Source of the DNA: Ophioceras dolichostomum | Taxonomy: Eukaryota > Ascomycota > Sordariomycetes > Magnaporthales > Ophioceraceae | Reading direction: 5' to 3' | Assembly (NCBI GenBank): GCA_003049485.1 | Contig: PYST01000018.1 | Span: 62,001 to 126,000 of the forward strand | Length of the DNA stretch: 64,000 nucleotides | Shown: positions 56,942 through 64,000 of the stretch, piece after piece | Layout: every line of letters starts with the position of its first letter | How positions within the stretch are numbered: the first letter of the stretch is position 1 | Notes under the pieces: generated by a model | The model's database searches: none | The model's input: only the letters and a program-made list of their open reading frames with translations | What the model was told of the DNA's origin: nothing | Program-made: the position numbers and the translations under genes

Positions 56942-57517
56942 TGTGCTTTGAGGTGGACTTGGTGTTTAGTCTCTGCAGTTGGTCTGAGGCCCGACTCGCT
57001 CAGCCGCATAGAGGGCGAGGAGATGCCTGCATCATAAATAGATCCCCCTCGGTTCCTCACGAGTCGCCGGCCTCTTGGCGATGTGTGGTCCGCTCCTCAT
57101 GAGGCCGAACATCGCCGCTTGCTCCCACGCAAATGAGGGAGTGGGTGGGGAATGGACCGGCCGGCGCCGACGATGGCTGGTGGGATATTCTTGTCCGAAC
57201 CACCGAGGCGCCCCGCCGAGGCCCACTCCCGGCATCCGAAGATTGACCCGAGGGCCCCATGTTTGAGTTGTTCTGTCCTTGCATACATGATTCTATATCT
57301 GTGAGTTATTTCACGAGTGAATGAGCACCCATGGCTGTGTATGGACTGGAAGGCAGAAGTTCAGACATGGTACAAAACGATAAACTACAAGACCCGACAG
57401 CTTGACTAATGGTACTTGGGCACCTACCCCTGAATGCTCCGTCCATGCCAGCCATGCGTGACGACCCCCTGAGAAGAAAAAATACCGACCCAAATGCGAA
57501 CTTAGCCCCCCTGTGCC
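56942..57517. other. Intergenic region upstream of PEBP
   Basis: Holds the PEBP promoter and the 3' end of the STAND-like gene. No extra feature was recognised. Confidence 0.4.
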
Positions 57518-60221
57518 TCACCTCACAACCCCAGCCCGGCCCGATATCATAACACCACGCAGATCCACGCACTTCTCCTTGGGGATGTAATCGCGCACGC
57601 CGTACCCCGAAACGCTCTTCGTAGTGCTCGCTAGCAGCAGCTTGAACCTGACCGGCTCCTCGTTCTCGCTCCCCTCCTTGTCGTAGGTGCCGTCGTTGCA
57701 GCAGTAGCTGACCAGGAAGTCGACCAGGTACCTGATCTCGCCCGACCAGCCGTGCTGCGACGTCTCGTATTGCGACACACCGTCGACGACGCAGTACACG
57801 GTCGTCCCCTGGCGCAGGCGCCGAAGGAGCCGAACGAACGTGTAGAACAGCGCGTCGGCGTTCGTGCGCCTCCGGACCTGCTCCCACAGCTCCGTGCCCG
57901 GGTACTCGACGTTGTCGGTGAGGAACTCGACGTCGGGCCCGGCCTTGGCGCCGCCTATCGTGCAGGTGTGGCTCCAGGCGCCCGCGCACGTGCCGTGGTA
58001 GAGGAGCTGGCTGATCAGGCTGCGGATCAGGCCGTTGGGGCCTGACAGGAGGGGTGAGTGGGAGGTGTGCTGGGCGCAGGCGAAATAGAGGACGATGGTC
58101 GGTGGAGGGGGCGGGGCCTGATTAGAGGAGGGGGAGGAGTCTGATGGTGATGATGATGATGAGAGTTCGGCGAGGCGCTTCTGTTGGTCTTCTTCGATGC
58201 TGCGCGCGAACCAGGCGCAGAACACGGACATGGGGGAGATCTTGAGGTTCCTCTGCCGCACGCAGTGGCCGTCCACGAGGAGGACGTCGCACCCGGGGCT
58301 GCTCGCCCAGTCTAGGAAGCGTTCGAGCTCCATGAGGCGCCAGACGCGGCGCAGGGACGGCTGGTCGAAGGTGCCCATCTTCTGCCGTATGAATCGGCGG
58401 TCGTCACCCGGCGCCATATGCTCGGCCTCGTCGGCGATGGCGTCTATGAGGTCGTCGGCGCTTACTCTGAGCTCATGCCTCTGCGCTGCTCGCCTGATGG
58501 CGCGCGCAGCTGATTCATCTTGGAGCACGACTGTAACGTTGGGGTTGTTTGAGGACGGGGTTAGCAAAGAGTACCTAAGCATGGTTGATTTACCAGTACT
58601 GACCGAGCCCGATCGCCGTGTGGCCGTAGGCTGACCAGGTTGGTGATTTGTGTGTAGGAAGGGAAGGCGAGGTAGACAGCACTCACTGTGCCTCTCGCGA
58701 CGCCATTCAACCTCGGAATGAAACTTTCGCCATGAGTCGCAGAGTTTCGCTATTTCTTCGAGGTCCTCGTTGTTCCGACGCTGCAGGTCCTTGTTGACCC
58801 GACGAAGCTGTATGTTTTCCTCTCGCATTCGCTCGGCCTCTTCCTGGTCCCGCTTGTTGTTTTCTCTAATAATGGATTCGATCCTGGTGACCTTGGCGTT
58901 CGTGTCGGTGACTGTGATATATACATCGCTGACTTTGGCGTCGAGAACGGCAACACCGGTCTGCATGTTGTCAAGCTTGTCGACCTTAAGAGACAGGTCG
59001 TCGAACCTGCCTTTCATCTCAACGACTGCACCCCCAACATCCACCCGGACGGCACCCACTTGTGCCTTGATATCGTTGGTGGTTTCGGTCAGCCCCTGAA
59101 CGGCCCTGGCCGTCGTTGCGTTGTTCCGCTGGTCAAGCAGCACGGAGCACTCCTTCAGGTCGGCAATGGCCTCGTTGATTTTGGCAACAATCTTATCAAT
59201 CTTCTGGGCATCGGAGTTGATGAGCGTGGCCGCAAATTTAGGGAAGCCTGGCCCAATTCCATCCATCTGCGTCAGTCGAATAGCCCATGATGGCGAGCAT
59301 GAGCGAGCCTTGAGTGGGCCTGGGAAAAAGCTAGCTTCGAGGTTTCTCACCTTTCTTGTTCTTGCTTAGTAGGATATTGATCAATGTTGGGATCTCCTCG
59401 ATCAGCGTGCTGCGAAGCCTCTCGACCTTGTGAACCATCTCGCGGCCATCGGAGTGGACTTTGCAGAAGCTGTACGCCGTGACGAGCGTGTGAGGGACGA
59501 GATGGAAACATTCGAAGATTTTATCGCGATTTTCTGCTCTGTGTCGTATGGCCTAAAAGCGGGTGGGGAGCAGAGGGATAGAATCAGCAAGCCGGCAGGG
59601 CAGGTTGAGGGCAGATTAAGAGCAGTTGCCGACGAACATTGAAGATCACCAACAAGCCAACCTTCACAAGCCCGATCCCATCAGAGTCCGGTACGGCCTC
59701 CGTGAGGCTCAGCATCGCGTCGGAGACCAAGGGTCCTTGACGGAACACCTTTCTCAGCACATTGCGATCCGCCTTGTCTTTGTACATCTCGGCAGCGGCG
59801 TGCATTTCCGCCAGGACGCGGGTCCAAGAACATGCGCCGTTGAAGACCTCCGGGGCGGCCTCCTGGTTCTCCTCATTGTAGTTCTTCACGGCGACCCGGA
59901 GGTTGCTGCAGGGCACGCCATGTGAGTGAGTTGGTGCCGGTTGCTGGATCGGGACGGGAACGGGGAATAGACGTACTCTAGCGATCCCTTGACCACATGC
60001 GCCCCCTGCTCAGTGTTGTAGAAGATATAGTCGGTAATGGACGAATGAGGCGGGGCATCTTCGGGAGGGGGAATTTCGGTCTTTCCCGTCTCTGTCTCGG
60101 CGTACAGTTCGACGGTGCGAACAAACACAGGGTCCTTCTGGTATTCCGACAAGGTCGGGAGCCTGCCCCCTTCCCGGTTCATTTTGTTCACCGTGGGAGT
60201 GAAGTGTTGCAGGGAGGGCAA
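57518..60221 (-). CDS. STAND-type (NLR-like) P-loop NTPase with DUF7708-like N-terminus
   Basis: Exons 59977-60221, 59638-59905 and 59351-59552 join cleanly. They encode LRVAVKNYNEENQEAAPEVF, LAEMHAAAEMYKDKADRNVL and AIRHRAENRDKIFECFHLVP, which resembles the DUF7708 helical domain found at the start of fungal STAND proteins (from memory). The last segment (57518 to about 59319) has a coiled coil (VSDVYITVTDTNAKVTRIES; EEAERMREENIQLRRVNKDL), a Walker A GSVSTGKSTMLRY, and a hydrophobic DVLLVDGH strand. ALFYTFVRLLRRL and TTVYCVVDGVSQYE may be the Walker B region. It ends shortly after DYIPKEKCVDLRGVMISGR, with no ankyrin or WD repeats. The exon 3-4 join is odd: only a 31-nt GT-AG segment keeps frame. 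A self/non-self or signalling role is inferred from the family. Confidence 0.6.
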
Positions 60222-61034
60222 ATTGCGGGCGAAGTGTGCGTGCTTGCGCTGTCCCTCACTCCATACGGAGTACTAGTATAGCGTTTACTTATGTCAAAGA
60301 TAGGAGGGCCTCCCTTCGGTGCAATAAAGGACCCCGAGCACGAGGGGGCCGGTTACAAGACAGCCTCACTTGGCGGGAATTTGGTTTAATTATGGATGAG
60401 GCAGATTCTGTCTTCCCCCTAGCCCACCACACGAGCCCGTCTCCTGACCGAGCTGGCTGAGGGGCATCCCTACATTCGAGCCGCCGAGGGGCTGTATCAG
60501 AGGCAACTCGGAATGCTAGCCCGCATGATGCAGGGGACGCGTGTCGCTTCGACGTGCCATGGCCTGGGTCTGGCCTATCGGCCTGGCCAATGAAACATGG
60601 TAAGGCTGCTCGATCTGGCGTATTATTGGCTGGATGAGGTGTAAGACGCTGTACAGTTGTATGCCAACGACCTGGACCCCAAATTATTCCTGTCTGGCCC
60701 CTTGTTAAGCACTTGCTACCTCGCGGACGGCTCTGCTGTTCTAGAAGTGAAATTCATGTATCCCGCATTGGGTATAAGTTGAGGAAGACGGGCTCCTTGC
60801 AGTGCCTTCTCGGCAGTGTGACTCGTTTCGCATCAGCTCGGTGGCTGCCCTTGCTCGCGATCACGCGCAAATTCCGCATTAGTTAACCGGACACACGGGG
60901 GGAAACACCGGCTTGACGAATACTTCCCTTATCTTTGCTGTCCTCTCCTATTTCCTAAAGAATTGCCTAGGCGACGTACGTCTGCTGTCAGCGGGAATCT
61001 GCTACTACCTTTGTTACCTATCGCCCTATCGATC
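60222..61034. other. Divergent spacer between the STAND-like and AAA genes
   Basis: This 0.8-kb stretch carries the promoters of two divergent P-loop NTPase genes. No open frame or repeat stands out. Confidence 0.45.
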
Positions 61035-63936
61035 ATGGGAAGCACTGTCGACACGATTAGCCAGCCAAGCCAGCTCAAAGGCTTCGGGCTGGGATCGGCA
61101 CGCCATTATCAGCTGTCCTCTGGCGACTGTGTCGACGACGGGATCGAGGGCACTATTTCGAAAGCACTCGGTGCTCCTGATCTTCGGGATTCCGCTGTTA
61201 GTCTCGACTTGAGCAAAGGAACTGAGGATCAAGAGGCAATGGGGACCAACGAAGGCCAGGAGAACGACCCGGGTGACTCTCAGCCTTCGGCCTTCGATCA
61301 GGCGTCGGCGGATGAGGCAGTCCCCGGTGACGACACCCAAGCTGCTGTCCCGCCAACGCTGTCGTCCCCGTTGTCATCACCGCCGCAATCGCCATTGGTA
61401 TCGCCATCGGATGCACCCACGGCCAGCCTCGTGCCGCCGATCCCAGTACCGCGGCAGGAAGACAGCGAACGCGTCACTTACACGTGGATGAAAGACATCA
61501 GCGAGAGAGTCGGCAGGCTTGAAAACACTCTTCCGGCTGTTGAAAGAGACAGTGCATCAACAACCGGTGGCAGCGACTCCGACAGCGATGATGAGGACGA
61601 GACGAACGGGCTAGAAAGCCAGACGGAGAAGCTGGTCGGGGACTTGGTTTGGACTCGTACCGAGCCGGAGGTGCGCGACTGCAACTGGAAGCAGTTCAAG
61701 AACCGCTACCCAAATGAGAAGGGCGATCACGTCGAGTACGCCATCGAGACACTCCGGGCGAGTGACGACCTGCTGGACGACATGGAGGATGAGCAGCTGA
61801 GTCGCATCCCCGAGAGCAGGCGAAAGGACTACCAGAAAAAGGAGGCTAAGCCGGAGGGCGCCTCGGGCGGGGCCACGGCGAGGAAGACGAGCCAGCAACG
61901 TCATGATCTTGAGCGAATCCGCATCAACTCCAGCATCGTGCTGGGGTACATCGCCAAAGTGAGCGGGCAGAGAGCTTGGTCTGCCCGACCCCACACGTTC
62001 CTCAAGCCATTCAGGCTTTTCATCGACTTACACGACAGGATGGAAGCCGAGCTCTCCAAGCTTGCAAAGAAGTACGGCGGAGGAGCTCCGGGCGACCAGC
62101 CGGGCGACCAGACGCAGTCATTGCAGCAGGCTGCCGCCGGAGGTGGGGCCGACGAGGAAGTCGTGCGGCTCAAGGGTGTGGCCGAGGACCAAGGCAGCGC
62201 CAATGGAGCTGACCAGAGGGATCATACTGCCGCCACTGACGCCCAGGGTCCGGCCGATTCTTCCAAGGAAGCTGCGGTCTGCCCCATGTTGCAGAACAAG
62301 GAGCTGATCGAGGCCATGAATTCGGAGAAGGCCTACAAGGACATGAAGTGCTACGTTGAGCTGGTCAGGGCCAAGGTCTTTCCGTGGTACAACAAGTTCC
62401 AAACGGCCGATGCCGACAATCTTGCTAAGCTCGAGTACGAGGATCTCTGGGCCCTGTTTCGCCTGGGTGACCTGGTCTACCGATCGGAAAGCACTCTGGG
62501 AAAGAACCCCTCGGACACATTCCGCATCGGCACGTCTCACGCCAACTCCACGGACATGATGCACAGAGTCTGGCGTGTGTGCTTCGTCGGCACATCTTCA
62601 AATGCCAGGTGGGAGGTGGACGACCTTGAACAATTCTCAGCGACTGGACGATTGAAGCGTCAGGCGGATGAGAAAGAGAAAGCGACGCCGGAGCTTTGTC
62701 AGATCGGCCTCTACTATATCGATTATGACGGCTTCGAGTACTCTGGTGTGCGAGAATACATCGACATTCCCGGCTTCTCAGGCAAGAAGGATATCACCAG
62801 TCTCCCGTTTTACCCGATACGATTCTTCCGGGACCACGAGAGCACTCTGGCGAGGCTTCGTGCCCGGGGCGAGAAGTTCCGACGCCTGATCTCGGAGTCT
62901 TCACGCGGAGGTCAGGTTCGACCCGTGGCCCACGACGGCTGGACCCGGACTCGCAATCCTGCTGGCGAGCCTATCGTCGAGCAGGGGAGAGTTCCGGCGC
63001 AGCCGCAGTACATCGACAGCGACGTCATCATCGACTTCGAAGAGACTTTCCGAACGAATCCCTGGTGGAGACCCTGCTTCGGCAGAGCCTCAACGTGGCA
63101 TGTCGAACCTGAGCTTGTGACGGACGACTTCGCGATCCACTACTGGCTGTCCAAGCCCGACAAGTTTGACAAGGTTGACAAGGTTGACAAACCTGACAAG
63201 CCCGATTCCGCCAAAGAGCCGCAAAAGACAACTCAGAGAAAGCTGAAGGAAATCGTCGTCGACCGGGACTGTGCGAACATCTCGCAGGAGAGTCGACTCT
63301 TCGGGACGGATAAGTTCCTTTCTGAGAAGCGCGGTGCTGCCAACAACGAAGCCGATAGCGCCGCAGTGCTCGCACCGCAAGAGTTCTCCAGGGACGACTT
63401 GGCGCTTCTTCCGCCCCGCGTATTCGCATACGCGCTTCGCCAGCGCCGCTTCATCAACGCTGATCTGAAGTACCTCAAGGAGATTGCGATGCCAAACGAG
63501 GATGAGGACCCATTCGACCAGCTGCAGATCGCCAGGGGACACAAGACCATGATCCAGTCTATCGTGTTCGAGCATTTCCAGAAGAAGGAGATTCGACAGC
63601 AGCGGCAGACCAGCGACAGCGGCGCCGCCGATCTGGTGCTGAACCAGGATTTCATCCGCAATAAGGGCACGGGGCTGGTGATTCTTCTGCATGGCGAACC
63701 TGGCGTGGGCAAGACGGCCACTGCCGAGGCTGTCTCGGCGATTAGAGGCAAGCCGCTTTTCGCCATCACCTGCGGCGAGCTCGGCACCACACCCGAGGAG
63801 CTTGAGAACAGGCTGAACGAGATCTTCCGGCTGGCCAACCTGTGGGACTGCATCCTGCTGCTGGACGAAGCTGAGATCTTCCTGTCGCAGAGGGAGTCGA
63901 CCGACACGAGCCTCCAGCGCAACGCCATGGTTGCTG
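61035..63936 (+). CDS. AAA ATPase with long fungal N-terminal region (3' end off window)
   Basis: The frame is open from ATG 61035 (MGSTVDTISQPSQLKGFGLG) to a splice donor GTGCGT at 63937; a later ATG at 61239 is an alternative. About 967 codons are visible in this exon. The N-terminus is disordered (Pro/Ser, then DSDSDDEDE). A conserved fungal domain follows (TFLKPFRLFIDLHDRMEAEL; RAKVFPWYNKF; YEDLWALFRLGDLVYRSEST; ELCQIGLYYIDYDGFEYSGV; ITSLPFYPIRFF), of the kind found ahead of AAA modules in DUF7025-type proteins. The AAA core has Walker A HGEPGVGKTATAEAV and Walker B DCILLLDEAEIFLSQRES. The exon stops at RNAMVA, where homologues continue with the VFLR helix and the arginine finger, outside the window. 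Such ATPases are abundant in filamentous fungi; the remodelled substrate is unknown. Confidence 0.85.
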
Positions 63937-64000
63937 GTGCGTGGCTGCAAGCTTTCCCGCCGTTACTCTTCCTTGTAATATACCTACTTGGCGACATCTT
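63937..64000 (+). other. Start of an intron of the AAA ATPase gene
   Basis: GTGCGT follows codons for QRNAMVA, where this family normally continues VFLR. The remaining 64 bases have no such reading, so they are taken as intron running to the window edge. Confidence 0.65.

Overview
The window looks like nuclear DNA of a filamentous ascomycete, most likely a Sordariomycete. Genes are separate transcription units on both strands. Introns are short, with GTAAGT/GTGAGT-type donors, CTAAC/CTGAC-type branch points and YAG acceptors. The recognisable proteins are fungal (Spo7, End3, acyl-CoA-binding protein, a Tfs1-like PEBP, a STAND NTPase, a fungal AAA ATPase). No rRNA, tRNA or CRISPR was found. 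Exon joins were worked out by hand from reading frame and splice signals.

Layout. 0-4.6 kb: the 3' part of a Cys-rich/acidic gene cut by the left edge, a small four-exon gene (1854-2789), then a stretch with coding-like pieces broken by stops. 4.6-8.05 kb (-): a nine-exon secreted, GPI-anchored, Thr-rich mucin-like protein; one intron contains a poly(C) tract with an assembly gap. 8.05-15.47 kb: a long gene-poor stretch holding a 438-bp terminal-inverted-repeat element. 15.47-18.65 kb (+): a kelch-type single-pass membrane protein. About 19.7 kb: a second poly(G) gap. 19.94-20.65 kb (-): a small coiled-coil protein. 22.63-23.83 kb (+): a protein with two consecutive Zn2Cys6-like cysteine arrays. 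26.03-26.84 kb (+): a small unknown protein with a pyrimidine-rich intron. 27.67-29.62 kb (-): an alpha/beta hydrolase of the CGI-58/Cld1 type. 30.70-32.19 kb (+): SPO7. 33.59-34.93 kb (+): a dual-specificity-phosphatase-like protein. 35.2-36.8 kb: a degenerate tandem array with a period of about 235 bp. 38.6-46.5 kb (+): a very large low-complexity, probably nuclear protein. 47.8-49.4 kb (+): END3. 50.3-51.8 kb (-): an AIF/AMID-like flavoprotein. 55.0-55.6 kb (+) ACBP and 56.3-56.9 kb (-) PEBP, converging. 57.5-60.2 kb (-) a STAND-type P-loop protein and 61.0-64.0 kb (+) an AAA ATPase running off the right edge, diverging from a shared 0.8-kb spacer.

The genes do not form a pathway cluster. 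SPO7 and the Cld1-type hydrolase both bear on phospholipid homeostasis, and ACBP on acyl-CoA pools, but they are independent units. The unusual material is structural: tandemly duplicated phase-0 mini-exons with related introns, homopolymer gaps, strand-asymmetric pyrimidine blocks, a higher-order tandem repeat, open frames crossed by single TAG codons, a TIR element with a transposase HTH remnant, and the tandem zinc-cluster protein.
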